DNA from: Doris montereyensis
Lineage: Eukaryota > Mollusca > Gastropoda > Nudibranchia > Dorididae
DNA length: 64,000 nt
Reading direction: 5' to 3'
NCBI GenBank assembly: GCA_037039925.1
Contig: JAXRKP010001077.1
Location: 82,501 to 146,500 of the forward strand
Below, in pieces: positions 1 through 12,042 of this stretch. The notes beneath the pieces are model-generated. The model was not told the origin of the DNA. It saw only the letters and a list, made by a program, of their open reading frames with translations, and made no database searches. Both the position numbers and the translations under genes were made by a program. Numbering within the stretch: position 1 is the stretch's first letter; the number at the start of each line of letters is the position of its first letter.

Positions 1-121
1 ACTGGTCATGCGTGATCTGACATAGATTGCCACGGGGTCTAGTATTAATGTGATCCAAGGAAAGAGATGTGAGCAAAATGTATATGATCTGCTAAAACCG
101 TTTAAAATATGTAGATGAATT

Positions 122-276
<155 letters not shown>

Positions 277-399
277 AACATGTCAAGAAAAAAAACAGTG
301 CATTTGTTTTTGTAATTCCATGTTCCTGAGCCGTGAAGAAAAAATTGTTTGTTTTTAGCAAACTATCACTAAGACTTATATCATTTGTGGAGTTCGTGT

Positions 400-1095
400 C
401 TTGATATAAATCAGAGTTGGTAAAAGTTCTTTCTTCGTCAAAGGCTCCGTGGATAGGCCACTAATAGGAATCATATTTTGCATGTAGGCCTTAATTTAAA
501 TCATCCCCAGATCATTTTTGTTTGATAAAATGTTGTGTCAAAAGTGAAGTTGAATAAATGAAAACTTCATTGTTTCCCGTATTTGTGAGTATCATATTCA
601 CTCAGTCAGCTAGCCCGCCATTTTGGAAAGGTTATACCGGGTAATTAAAAAGTTGGAGTAGTACCTTCACGCCTACCTGCGTAACTTCACAATTGAATAC
701 CAACCCGATCTAATAATCGTACTTGGTACAACGCGGAGTGTAATATGCTTGTATATATATAATTCAAAGTTGTTAGTTCTTTGTTCGTCAAAGGCTCTGT
801 TGCCAAGCCACTAAGAACAATCATATTTTGCATGTGGGTTCTAATACATGATTCCAAGATCGTTTTTATTTGAGGAACTTTTCTATCAGAAGTGACGCTA
901 ATTAATGAAATTTTCATTCTTTCTCCGTCTTTGAGTAGAATTTTCACTCACCTAAGCCGCCATTTCAAACAGGTTTTGTGATTAAAAAGTCGGTATAGTG
1001 CCGTTCACGCCTATCTGTGTAACATCAGCATCGAATACCTGCTCGATCATAATCGTACTTGGTATCACTCGGGGTGTAACAAGCTTATTGTAAGA
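400..1095. repeat. Diverged ~350-bp tandem duplication
   Basis: Two adjacent copies, roughly 415-755 and 768-1090, share colinear blocks such as CGTCAAAGGCTC, AATCATATTTTGCATGT, TTCACGCCTA and AATCGTACTTGGTA. The copies differ by many substitutions and small indels, so the duplication is old. No coding sequence was recognised in it. Confidence 0.8.
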
Positions 1096-1159
1096 CACTT
1101 CAAAGGTTTGATTTACTCCGATTCTTTTTGTATTTCCTTGATGTGTTGGCTTTCTTAAT

Positions 1160-1470
1160 TTTCAGGGGGACTCGGTTGTTCAGAGCAAAGTATCGGCCTC
1201 TCAACCAAAAGGTAGTGGGTTCAAGCCTCGACGGTAGTTGAAATCCCCCCTCCCCCCTTGCTCAGATAGGGAGATCGACACCTAGTCCCATCGGAGACGG
1301 ACGGTGACAAGGAGGTCCCTTGTGCATATCCCAACACTGTGTGTGCGTTAACGATCCCTTGGTTGTTTACAGGGAAGTCTGGGAAAACTTTAAAAATCCT
1401 ACCAAAGCCCCTGAAATCACATTAGTTGTGGATGTGAATAAATTCAAATCATATCAAATCAAATCAAAAT
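1160..1470 (+). mobile_element. tRNA-derived SINE with (AAATC)n tail
   Basis: A tRNA-like head has a B-box-like GGTTCAAGCC after a stretch reading CTCTCAACCAAAAGGTAG. It is followed by a conserved body with blocks CCTAGTCCCATCGGAGACGG, ATCCCTTGG and AATCCTACCAAA, and ends in a tail of AAATC units. The same body recurs in this window at about 5.2, 5.4, 6.6, 39.4, 43.6 and 60.7 kb, which supports a dispersed SINE family. The family name was not determined. Confidence 0.85.
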
Positions 1471-2596
1471 CTTGATTTTCATGTTCTTTTGCCGTGTGCG
1501 CTTTAAAAAAAGATTTTCATTTTCGTTTCTTTCTTTCTTTATCAGTTCCCATTCTAACTTTCGGTTTATGGTTTCAGATGCCCGAGATGATCTTTCTCTG
1601 GGATGCCCTGTCCTGGCATTTTTTGTTTCCTTCCAAAAACTTTTATATCTTCTTCCCACTTTCTCCGAGGTTTGCGTTTTGGTCTTTTACCTTGGGCTTT
1701 AGCACTGTATACTGATTTAGCTATTCTATTGTCATTCATTCTGTTAACATGCCCAAACCATCTCAATTGATTTGTTTCTATCTTAGTTTTTTATGCCATC
1801 TGCTTTGGTTTGATCTCTTATTGTTGTGTTTCTGATTTTGTCTCTTTTAGTTTCTCTATTTCTCTTCTTAGATATTTCATTTCAGCTGCCTGTACTCTAC
1901 TGTATCCTCTACTGTCTAAGGTCCAGGTTTCGCTGACATAGAGGAGAGTAGAACAATAAACTGTGTTGTATACTGCTATTTTGGTTTTTGTTGATAATTC
2001 TTGCTTATCTACAAATGCCTTTCCTAGATGGTTATATATTGCACTTGCCTTTTTGATTCTCTGGCTGATTTCTTCTCTTAGTTTTCCCTCTGAATTAATC
2101 ATTACTCCTAGGTAATTGTAGCTTTAAACTTGTTCTAAATTCTCCTGTTCAATTTAAGATTTTGTGTTTTAGCTTCTCTAGTTACTAGCATTGGTTTGGT
2201 TTTCTTTGCATTTACTCTCATTCCTCTTTTATTTAGTTCATTGTTCATAATGTTGATATTCGACTGATGGTCACTTTCTGATTTTCCAAACAGAACTAAA
2301 TCTTCGGCAAATGAAAGCATTGATACATTTACTGGTTTGAGCTTCCACATACTTACATTCATTTTCTTCATTTTTGAAGAGGCCTTTGCGACTGAATCCA
2401 TAAATTATGTGATAAACAAAAAAGGACTTAGAACCATGTCTTACTCCTATATCTACATCAAATTCTGCAGATATGTTTCCAGCTACTCTTACTGCACATG
2501 TTGGTTTATTGTAAAACACTTTTAATGGCTTCTATTAAATTTTGCTCTACATTGTGTTATTTTAAAAAATGCCATAGTTCGTCTCTCCCCACAGTG

Positions 2597-2968
2597 TCAC
2601 ATACTTTTTTCCAAGTCAATAAAACACAGGTGTAGGTCAATGTTTCTCTCAAGGAATTTTTCTATTTGTCTAATTGTAAATATGTTGTCTTGTACTGTTC
2701 TTCCTGGTCTAAATCCAGTCTGATGCTCTTCAATCTGATCCTCTACTCTTTTCCTTAGTCTCATTTCCAGTATCCTGGCATATACTTTTCCTGGAACGCT
2801 AAGTAGTGACATCCCTCTATAGTTTGAGCATTCCATAGTTGATCCTTTCTTATGTATTGGTACTACCGTTCCCTTTTTCAAGTCGTCTGGCACCTGTTTG
2901 GACTTCCATGTTTGTTGGCATATTGCATGTAGTAGTTTGTCTGCCTCTCTCCCTTGGTTTTTAATCAT
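2597..2968 (-). pseudogene. LINE reverse transcriptase fragment
   Basis: This is the best preserved piece of the LINE, 123 codons open. It shows the fingers-domain pattern PIHKKG, then NYRGMSLLS, then the TGFRPGRT region, ending just after CFIDLEKS at the start of the catalytic palm. The reading frame is then lost, so it is not a functional protein. Confidence 0.88.
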
Positions 2969-3745
2969 TTCTGGATAAACTTGATCTGCTCCTGGGGCTT
3001 TTCCTTATGTCACTTTTCTTATAGCTGTTTGGATTTCTTCCATTGATATATCTACATCTCCAGGTGTCTCCTCTGGATTACTTGTCATTCTTACTAATTG
3101 ATCTTTACACCTTGTTTCATACGTTCTGGAGGGATTATGTAATTGGTGAAAATGCTTTCTCCATGTTTCCATGATTTCTTTTGGCATTCCTAATTCGTCG
3201 TATTGGGCATGCTTTGGTCTTTCTCATGCCCTTCATTTCCACCCAGAACAGCTTTTGATTTCCTTGATAGCTTTCTTGAAGTCTTTGTCCAAACTCTTCC
3301 CATTGTTCCTGTTTTGCTTTCCTAACTCCCTCTTTGGCGACAGTTCTTTTATTCACGTAATCTATTCTATCTACTCTGGTCGCTTTCTTTGCAAATATTT
3401 CTTCCAAGCATCCTTCTTTTCTTTGATCTTGGTCTTGATGTCCTCATTCCACAACATCGTTCTTTTACTATCTCCTTTAATTTGTTTCCTACCCCAGACC
3501 TCTTCAGTACAGCTGAGTAGTGTTTCTTTATACACCTGCCACTTTTCTTCCATTGTGCTATAATTCGTTTCCATCTGTCTTTCGTTGATAAATCTTTTTA
3601 TCCTAGATTGGTATACCTGTTTTACTACTGGTTTATTTAGTTCCTCTATTTTGAGTTTAGTAGCTTTCTTCTCTTTCCTTTTCTGTTTGTTTTATTCAGT
3701 CAGTAATCTCATTTTGGCAATCACTAAGTGATGATCACTAAATAT

Positions 3746-4033
3746 TTATGCTCCTCTGTTTACTCTTGCACCCAATGTGCTGTAAAAAAGGGAGCTGCTA
3801 ACTATTATGTAGTCTATCATTGACTTTTCACACTTGTCTTCATTTAGTCTTGTATACTTGTGGATATCTTTATGAGGAAAAAAGGTGTTGGCTATTTTCA
3901 TGTTATTCTTTAGGCAAACATCTATTAACCTCTCTCCATTTGGAGAAGTTGTTGTCTCCCCTTCTTTACCTATTGCTCCTCCTGACATTTCTACATTGTT
4001 GCCTACTCTAGCATTTAAATCTCCTAAAAGCAT
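3746..4033 (-). pseudogene. LINE endonuclease fragment
   Basis: A 95-codon open piece begins with LLGDLNARVGN, the conserved GDxN catalytic motif of exonuclease-endonuclease-phosphatase domains in LINEs, and ends with a DYIIVSSS strand typical of the family. An upstream piece at 4182-4367 carries the preceding part (RAGVGLLVHKR) in another frame. Confidence 0.85.
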
Positions 4034-4748
4034 TAGTTCCTGCAGTTATTTGTAAATCGTTTTCGAAGATATCTTTTTCTTCTTTAGTTGCGCCTTCGTT
4101 TGGTCCATAAGCTATTAATTATTTAATTTCTCGTCCTTTTGGTTTTATATATACCTCTAATAGCTGTGGACTTATAAATTTCTAACTTTCTAGTAGCTTT
4201 TCATGTCTTTTATGCACTAGGAGGCCTACTCCTGCTCTAGTTCTATCTTTGACGTCTACTCCTGAGAAGATTAAAATATGACTCGGTCCTACATTTTCTA
4301 TTCCTTGTCCTTTTTTTCTTTGTTTTGTAATTCCAAAATATCTATTTGAATTTTTCCATTTCTTCAACTAATTCTAACTCTTTTCCATTCATTTCCTAAC
4401 GTTCCATGTTTCAAAAATCACAGTCCGTATTCGTTTCCAAGTTCGTCTTCGAAAGATCAAGCCGGTTATATTATATTTATTTTTTCTCTGAATCTGTTTT
4501 TTTTTTTGATAAGCAGGGGATTAGCCCACTGCACCCTAGGTAGATGGTAGGGCTGCCACCTTGAGATCCCCTACCAGGCCTTGTTATTTTCTGTCAGGGT
4601 TAACTCCCTTAGCCTTTAGTCATTTAAGACCAACCTGCAAGGCAGCAGGTTGTTATTTTCTGTCAGGGTTATGTTAGTGGGAGCGATTTCATTTTTGCCA
4701 GAGTGAGCAAAGTTCCCTTTTTATGGCTTTCGACTAGAAATCTCGATT

Positions 4749-5079
<331 letters not shown>

Positions 5080-5164
5080 TTCATGCCATTTTTATGATTA
5101 AACAAGATTAAAAGTAATAAATACACAGCCCTTGTCGTGTCGAAGAGGTTTTAATGAATTGAAG

Positions 5165-5370
5165 TTCCCTGTAACCTTTGATTTGGTTTGATTTTACCCA
5201 CATCCACCACAAGGTGAGATCAGGGAGTTTGGTAGGATTTTTAACATTTTACGTGGACAGGACAATCTCAACGTGCAAAGTGGTGTGATCTACAAAACAC
5301 GGGGCCAAGTCCGTCTACGATGGGACTAGGTGTCGACCCCCCCTAGCTGGACCAGGGTAGTGGGGCTTTA
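5165..5370 (-). mobile_element. SINE body copy (truncated)
   Basis: The minus strand carries the same body as the 1.2-kb SINE: the tail is seen as GGTTTGATTTTACCC, then the ACCACAAGGTGAGATC block, then GATGGGACTAGGTGTCGA. The tRNA-like head is missing. Confidence 0.8.
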
Positions 5371-5402
5371 CCCGAAAGATATGAGAAAACATTTTCCAAA
5401 AT

Positions 5403-5710
5403 GTCGGTTTTTGATTTGATTTGACTTAGCCACATCCACAACTAAGGTGATCTCTGGCTTTTTTGGTAGGATTTTTAAAAATGATGCCCGGGCTGCCCTG
5501 TAAACAGCCAAGGGGTCTTTAACGGGCACATAGTGTTGTGATCTGCACACGGGACCTTCTATTTATCGTCCGTCTCCGATGGGACTAGGATCACGGTGTA
5601 GATTTTGCTCGAAAAAAATAAAAATAATTTTTCAACCCAAAGCAGAGCTCGAACCCACTACCTTTTGGTTGAGAGGCCGACACCTTGCCTTTGGACTACC
5701 GAGCCAACCC
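5403..5710 (-). mobile_element. tRNA-derived SINE, near full length
   Basis: On the minus strand a tRNA-like head (B box near 5650; plus-strand GCTCGAACCCACTACC) is followed by the shared body and an AAATC-type tail at 5403-5420. It is the most complete minus-strand copy of the family in the window. Confidence 0.85.
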
Positions 5711-5715
5711 CCCCC

Positions 5716-5792
5716 CTCCAAGATGACGGGGCTCGAACCTACGATCCTTTGGTTGAAAGGTAGACATTTTACCTCTGGATCACCACTTCACC
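5716..5792 (-). mobile_element. Additional tRNA-like SINE head
   Basis: On the minus strand a second tRNA-like module directly precedes the previous SINE. It has the B-box-like GGTTCGAGCCCC (plus-strand GGGGCTCGAACC at 5720). It looks like the head of another, truncated SINE rather than a functional tRNA, because no full cloverleaf was found. Confidence 0.6.
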
Positions 5793-5920
5793 AATGCGTG
5801 TGAACACCCCCATGCACAGTAAATCACATTTCAATAACGTTGTCGACACGACGTGGTACATGTACATGTGTTGGAAGGAATCAATCTGCTTGATTGTTTG
5901 TTTCCTTCAAGTAAACCTTG

Positions 5921-6572
5921 CCCACAATGGTGGTTTACATTTTTTTTGTGTGCCCACAATGGCGGTTTACATTTTTTTGTGTGCCCACAATGGCGGTTTA
6001 TATTTTTTTTTGACCATTTTTGTGCCCACAATGGTGGTTTACATTTTTGTGCCCACAATGGTGGTTTACAATTTTTTTGTGCCCACAATGGCGGTTTACA
6101 TTTTTTTTGCCACAATGTGGTGCCTACAATGGTGGTTTACATTTGCCTACAATTGTGTGCCCACAACGGCGGTTTACATTTTTTTTGCCCACAATGGTGG
6201 TTTACAATTTTTTGCCCACAATGGTGGTTTACATTTTTGTGCCCACAATGGTGGTTTACATTTTTGTGCCCACAATGGTGGTTTATATTTTTGTGCCCAC
6301 AATGGTGGTTTACATTTTTATGCCCACAATGGTGGTTTACATTTTTTTTATGCTCACAATGGTGGTTTACATTTTTTTTTGTGCCCACAATGGCGGTTTA
6401 CATTATTTTTGCCCACGATGGCGGTTTACATTTTTTGTGTGCCCACAATGGCGGTTTACATTATTTTTGCCCACAATGGCGGTTTACATTTTTTTGTGCC
6501 CACAATGGCGGTTTACATTTTTTTGTGCCCACAATGGCGGTTTATATTTTTTTTGCCCACAACGACGGTTAC
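5921..6572. repeat. Minisatellite, 26-32 bp unit, about 22 copies
   Basis: The unit is CCCACAATGGTGGTTTACAT followed by a T-run of variable length and TGTG. Most of the length change is in the T-run, so the core stays intact while reading frames shift. Long open frames of NGGLHF-type repeats across it are products of the repeat. Confidence 0.97.
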
Positions 6573-6579
6573 TTTTTTG

Positions 6580-6895
6580 GGGATTCGATTTGATTTACCC
6601 ACATTCACAACTAAGGTGATCTCGGGTTTTTTTTTTTGTAGGATTATTTATTTTGTATTTTGCCCAAACTGCCCTGTAAACAGCTAAGGGATGTTTAACG
6701 TACACGGAGTGTAGGCATCTGCACAAAGGACGACCTGCTTTTCATGGTTTGTCTCCGATGGGACAAAGTGTCTACCCACCTACCTGGACCAGGGGAGTGG
6801 ATTGTGTTCGATAAACAACTCGAGGAAATGTTTCAACCCTTGGCGGGGCTCGAACCCATTACCTTTCGGTTGTGAGGCCGACATCGTGCCTCTCA
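6580..6895 (-). mobile_element. tRNA-derived SINE
   Basis: Same family and orientation as the 5.4-kb copy. The tail (GATTCGATTTGATTTACCC) abuts the end of the minisatellite, the body contains CTGTAAACAGCTAAGGGA, and the tRNA-like head B box lies near 6850 (plus-strand GGGGCTCGAACCCA). Confidence 0.82.
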
Positions 6896-8230
6896 CAATG
6901 GTTGTAATCCCAGGGTTCACAACTGACTTTTAATACCCACAACTGTCTGAGAGGGCATCACACACTTTAAAAAGTCAACAACTTTCATAAATATTTGTAC
7001 ACATTATAAAAACGTAATGAATGATAATGTGTAAAAATGTATTAATACTTAATACTCTAGATTCGGTGATACTGGTACAGTATATATATTGTAATTTTTG
7101 TCTTCATCATCGTCTTCTCCAGATTCAGACTAATCTGCTTTTATTCTTTAGCTGGAGGTAACAAAGTTGCCAACATTAAACGAAATGCTGCAATAAAGCA
7201 AATATATGTAGTTGTATATCGTTCTTATACGGTTTTATTGAAACCGTCGAGATGCCACGGAAAAGACTGAACTATTCAAACTCGGTATCTACTGTATGTA
7301 AAAAGTGCTTAATGAAAAATCCTTTTGACCAAATTGATCAGTGTGTGATAGACTGAGTGACACAACTAATGTTCTGTCTGGACTTTGGAGTAAGAGGAAT
7401 TAAAAGAATATGATGCTGCTTTCGCATTTGACTTGCAAATATGTTTTTTTAGCATTTGTCCGTAAGATGTATAGCTCTATGAAGGATTTTTTTTGGTTAT
7501 TTTATGTTAAAATTGAACGAAAATATATAGCCATACTGCGACATGAGGTTTCAGGTAGGTGTTCAAAATTTGAACATGAAAATAAAACGATGTAATGTTT
7601 TTAGAAATATCCCGAAAAAATGTTGCTCACATGAAATGAAATTGACTATAACTTACTATAATTATAATAAGGCCCTCTTCTTATCGTTGGGAGTGTTCTA
7701 GATGCCCAAAGGTTGCCCATTGACCCCAAGCTCGTATATAAAATCAGGGGAGAGAACAGAGCTATATAACACATGTTTTCAAATGGGCTAATAGAATTCT
7801 TGAATTACCTCCTTTTAAAATGGAAATTCAGCACAACTGGAGTGTCAATAAGATCTCTTGTGGCAGAGGTAAACATTTCAGTAAGATCTTCGAATTCCTT
7901 TCCATACATCTCGTGTACAATTGTATAAATGTCATGCAAGTAGCTGGATTAGTTCCCAAGTTATGGATGTTTGTCTGACTGATATGCTGAGATTTAACTG
8001 ATTTAAACCGGTCCACCAATCGATGAATCAGATCTTGAAATATTTAAAAAAAAAAAGGGTCTTAGAGATTGATTAAAGGTACCTGGGTTTTTAAAGGAAG
8101 TGAAGATAAATAATATTTTCAAAATAACTCCAAAGTATACCTGTAACATTCTACAGGAACCTTTGAAATTCAACTTTAAAAGAGCCCTGCAAAAATACAA
8201 GGTTGACAAGATTCAACTGTTCTTCTTGTG
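6896..8230. other. Non-coding stretch
   Basis: No gene recognised. A block of about 140 bases at 7300-7440 is repeated, diverged, at 14003-14150, with shared strings such as GACCAAATTGATCAGTGT and GAGGAATTAAAA. The rest is unremarkable AT-rich DNA. Confidence 0.6.
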
Positions 8231-8241
8231 CTGCCACGCAT

Positions 8242-9958
8242 GCTTTATGGAAACCACATTGGTGTTTTGGTAGATCTCTGTGTCCCTGTCTACACAATTC
8301 TTTATGCTTTTTGGAATCTCTGTGTCCCTGTCTACACATTTCTTTATGGAAACCACATTGGTGTTTTGGTAGATCTCTGTGTCCCTGTCTACACAATTCT
8401 TTATGGAAACCACATTAGTGTTTTGGTAGATCTCTGTGTCCCTGTCTACACAACTCTTTATGGAAACCACATTGGTGTTTTGATAGATCTCTGTGTCCCT
8501 GTCTACACAACTCTTTATGGAAACCACATTGGTGTTTTGTAGATCTCTGTGTCCCTGTCTACACAATTCTTTATGGAAACCACATTAGTGTTTGGTAAGA
8601 TCTCTGTGTCCCTGTCTACACACCTCTTTATGGAAACCACATTGGTGTTTTGATAGATCTCTGTGTCCCTGTCTACACAACTCTTTATGGAAACCACATT
8701 GGTGTTTTGATAGATCTCTGTGTCCCTGTCTACACAACTTTATAGAAACCACATTAGTGTTTGGTAGATCTCTGTGTCCCTGTCTACACAATTCTTTATG
8801 GAAACCACATTAGTGTTTGGTAAATATCTGTGTCCCTGTCTACACAACTCTTTATGGAAACCACATTAATGTTTGGAAACCACATTAGATCTCTGTGTCC
8901 CTGTCTACACAATTCTTTATAGAAACCACATTGGTATTTTAGTAAATCTCTGTGTCCCTGTCTACACAACTCTTTATGGAAACCATATTGGTGTTTTGGT
9001 AGATCTCTGTGTCCCTGTCTACACAATTCTTTATGGAAACCACATTAGTGTTTTAGTAAATCTCTGTGTCCCTGTCTACACAACTCTTTATGGAAACCAC
9101 ATTGGTGTTTTGATAGATCTCGGTGTCCCTGTCTACACAATTCTTTATGGAAACCACATTGGTGTTTTGATAGATCTCTGTGTCCCTGTCTACACAACTT
9201 TATAGAAACCACATTAGTGTTTGGTAGATCTCTGTGTCCCTGTCTACACAATTCTTTATGGAAACCACATTAGTGTTTGGTAAATGTCTGTGTCCCTGTC
9301 TACACAACTCTTTATAGAAACCACATTGATGTTTTGCAAATCTCTGTGTCCCTGTCTACACAACTCTTTATGGAAACCACATTAGTGTTTGGTAAATCTC
9401 TGTGTCCCTGTCTACACAACTCTTTATAGAAACCACATTGGTGTTTTGATCTCTGTATACCTGTCTACACACCTTTTATGGAAACCACATTAGTGTTTGG
9501 TAGATCTCTGTGTCCCTGTCTACACAGCTCTTTATGGAAACCACATTAGTGTTTGTAGATCTCTGTGTCCCTGTCTACACAACTCTTTATGGAAACCACA
9601 TTGGTGTTTTGATAGATCTCTGTATACCTGTCTACACACCTCTTTATGGAAACCACATTAGTGTTTTGTAGATCTCTGTGTCCCTGTCTACACAACCTTT
9701 ATGGAAACCACATTAGTGTTTGGTAAAATATGTGTCCCTGTCTACAAAACTTATAGAAACCAAAGATCTCAGTGTCCCTGTTTACACAACTCTTTTATAG
9801 AAACCACATTAGTGTTTGCAGATCTCTGTGTCCCTGTCTACACAACTCTTTATAGAAACCACATTAGTGTTTGGTAGATCTAGTGTCCCTGTTTACACAA
9901 CTCTTTATGGAAACCACATTAGTGTTTTGTAGATATCTGTGTCCCTGTCTACACAACA
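8242..9958. repeat. Minisatellite, 55-57 bp unit, about 30 copies
   Basis: The unit combines TTTATGGAAACCACATTGGT, a variable GTTTTGATAGAT segment, and CTCTGTGTCCCTGTCTACAC. Copies are 85-95% alike by eye, with small indels and a few truncated units near 8300 and 9720-9770. Because many copies are 55-57 bases the six frames open and close, giving MCRQGHRDL-like open frames that are not genes. Confidence 0.97.
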
Positions 9959-10084
9959 CCAGGACATAGAAAACAAAACAAAACAAAGCAGTGGAAAATG
10001 TATAGTTATGCAAGGGATGATGCATTTGGAGTAGTAAAGTTCCTTGAGTGCATTATGGCCCATATAGCTGAGCAGAACAGGTGA

Positions 10085-10297
10085 TAAAAGTCAACTCCTG
10101 GTCAGAACGCTAGTCTGATGCAGACTTTACTCCCAAGCTGGTGCTGGTACCTAATTTCACCTGGGTAGAGTAGGGAAAATGTGTGTTCAGTGTCTTTCCC
10201 AAGGAACACGTCGGACCTAGCTTTGCTATGATTCGAACTTGGGACCCCATGATCCCCAGTCCGGCAGTATAACCGCTTGGCTACCGATGCCACGTAT
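10085..10297 (-). mobile_element. tRNA-like dispersed repeat (SINE), copy 1
   Basis: The minus strand has a B-box-like string near 10230 (plus-strand GATTCGAACTTGGGACC). A second copy is at 46465-46748, sharing CTTTCCCAAGGAAC, GACCTAGCTTTGCTA and TAACCGCTTGGCTACCGATG or close variants. Confidence 0.75.
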
Positions 10298-10587
10298 TTG
10301 GAGTAAGGCCTTGCTTATTTAAACTTCAGTTTTTATTGTTTACATTGGTTTCTTACAGACATTGTCTTCAGTGGCTTTTTACTTCACCAGTATTAGCCTG
10401 GGCAAGATGACTTTTAAACATAATGGAAAATGTGTCATTAAGTAGCGAAATAATGAATTATCTAAATGAGTAACTTGCTATGTTGATACTGGTATCGAAA
10501 AAATGAATAGGGGAAAAACGCAACGAAACGAACTAAAGAAGAAAACAAAAAGAAAAGAACAAAACAAAACAATGACAAAAGATAAAG

Positions 10588-10616
10588 CCCCCCCCCCCCC
10601 CCCCCCCCCCCCCCCA
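10588..10616. repeat. Poly-C tract
   Basis: A run of about 28 C residues. Similar C or G runs occur at 13029-13044, 52694-52714 and 61768-61782. Confidence 0.95.
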
Positions 10617-10679
10617 TGTAACAAAGTCCTATTCATTAAATTTTTGCATCTTCTCTCAAAGCAATTCAACTTTGCCTCC

Positions 10680-10995
10680 TGCCTGACAAATTTAAAGGCA
10701 CTGGTTCAAAACCTTGGCTGGCTCGGGACAGTTCTTTTTTCATTATAATGTTGTGTTTTTAAGCAAGGTATTTCATGCTGTTTCCTCATTAGACTCATGT
10801 GTGAATGAGTACACAACTATAAGTAGAGAAAGTTCTTGTCAGAATGTAAGTACATGTATGTTAGTACAAAGTGCCCAACAAACTACTGAACTGTATGCTT
10901 CCCAGAGGAGTTGAGAAGGCCTTTTAATTAAATGGCATGTGGAGGGATAAATCATGTAAACAAATTGAACCTGCACTCAGGCAGGAGTACGGACT
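10680..10995 (+). mobile_element. SINE, unexpanded copy of the 56-59 kb element
   Basis: It contains CACTGGTTCAAAACC (B-box-like), then AAGCAAGGTATTTCATGCTG, then CTCATGTGTGA, AAAGTGCCCAACAAACT and GAGGGATAAATCATGTA. The same order of blocks flanks the 3-kb minisatellite at 56.3-59.4 kb, so this copy shows what the element looks like before expansion. Confidence 0.75.
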
Positions 10996-11590
10996 ATAAA
11001 TCCATTTTTACCTTTATTTTTTATCCAATTAAATTTGACTATGTGGATTATTCATTTCTTGACAAACACGTAGGGATACATTCAAGAACAACTTTGTTTT
11101 GTTATATCAACAGCTGCTCCCTAAGGATAGACATGATGATGTAGACTGTTCTTTACTACTTAAATACTCAGATGTTAGAACCTTACCTGATATTGTAAAC
11201 GCCAGCAAAGATTATTTCCATAAAGTTGCTGTATTCAACCATATAAGAAACGTAATACATGTTTTGATCTTTTCCTTCAAATACATTGTCGCTAAGTGTT
11301 TTATGTCATGATCTCTCAATTATACACTTACAATATTGTATTTGTTCATAGGTAGGGTCATTTCCCTTTTTGTTAATGTAAAAAATGTCAAATCCTGCAT
11401 TTTGTCTGTGGCCAAAATGTGAATGAATGCCTGGCTATTGGAAATGAAGGCAATAGACAAGGTGCCAGCATTCCTCACCTAACTGAGAGTTTTCTGTCAA
11501 CACCCTTAAGAGTTAAGATGGAACTTAATAAAAAATAGTCTTCTAATGACTTAGTGATGTAAAACGGTTAATTTTTTGTATAGCAGGACA
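10996..11590. other. Non-coding stretch
   Basis: No gene, RNA or clear repeat recognised. Confidence 0.5.
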
Positions 11591-11850
11591 CTATTAATGT
11601 CTATTAATATCTATTAATGTCTATTAATATCTATTAATGTCTATTAATATCTATAAATGTCTATTAATGTCTATTAATGTTTATTAATGTCTATTAATGT
11701 CTATTAATGTCTATTAATGTCTATTAATGTCTATTAATGTTTATTAATGTCTATTAATGTCTATTAATGTCTATTAATGTTTATTAATGTCTATTAATGT
11801 CTATTAATGTCTATTAATGTTTATTAATGTCTATTAATGTCTATTAATGT
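11591..11850. repeat. Perfectly phased 10-bp satellite, 26 copies
   Basis: CTATTAATGT repeats with an exact 10-base period for 260 bases. Variants (CTATTAATAT, CTATAAATGT, TTATTAATGT) are substitutions only; no indel breaks the phase. Confidence 0.98.
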
Positions 11851-12042
11851 GTCTTTATGTCCATTTTAGATGAGGCTGATAAGATGGAAGTACAGTATGC
11901 ATACACTTCAATCTAAATGAAGATAGTTACATCCGTATGTTCAGATGGCAGACATTAAATTATTAGATCTCATTGAAAGTTTAATATCGTATTATTAATT
12001 AATGACCAGAAGAGATTGCGTTAAATTTAACATGGTTCTTAG

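Larger units (their letters stand above)
1475..4440 (-). mobile_element. Decayed APE-type non-LTR retrotransposon (LINE)
   Basis: Read on the minus strand, separated open segments follow LINE order. An apurinic-type endonuclease part lies at about 4370-3746 (motif GDLNARVG near 4030). A reverse transcriptase fingers/palm part lies at 2968-2597 (GTVVPIHKKG, NYRGMSLL, TGFRPGRTVQD). The palm motif at about 2320 reads FAEDLVLF, where families usually have FADD, and the connection/C-terminal part is at 2102-1566 (LLYVSETWTL, MRWFGHVNRM). Stops and frame changes separate every segment, so the copy is inactive. The clade (CR1, Jockey, RTE or other) was not resolved. Confidence 0.9.

Noticed and set aside
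5794..6687. 297-codon open frame of HNGGLHF-type repeats
   Set aside because: It is entirely the 26-32 bp minisatellite; three frames are open at once because the unit has no stop.
8151..9251. MCRQGHRDLPKHQ-type open frames
   Set aside because: They are products of the 55-57 bp satellite, open on both strands, with no start context or splice support.
8242..9958. CRISPR-like array
   Set aside because: Units are direct tandem repeats without unique spacers, in an animal genome.
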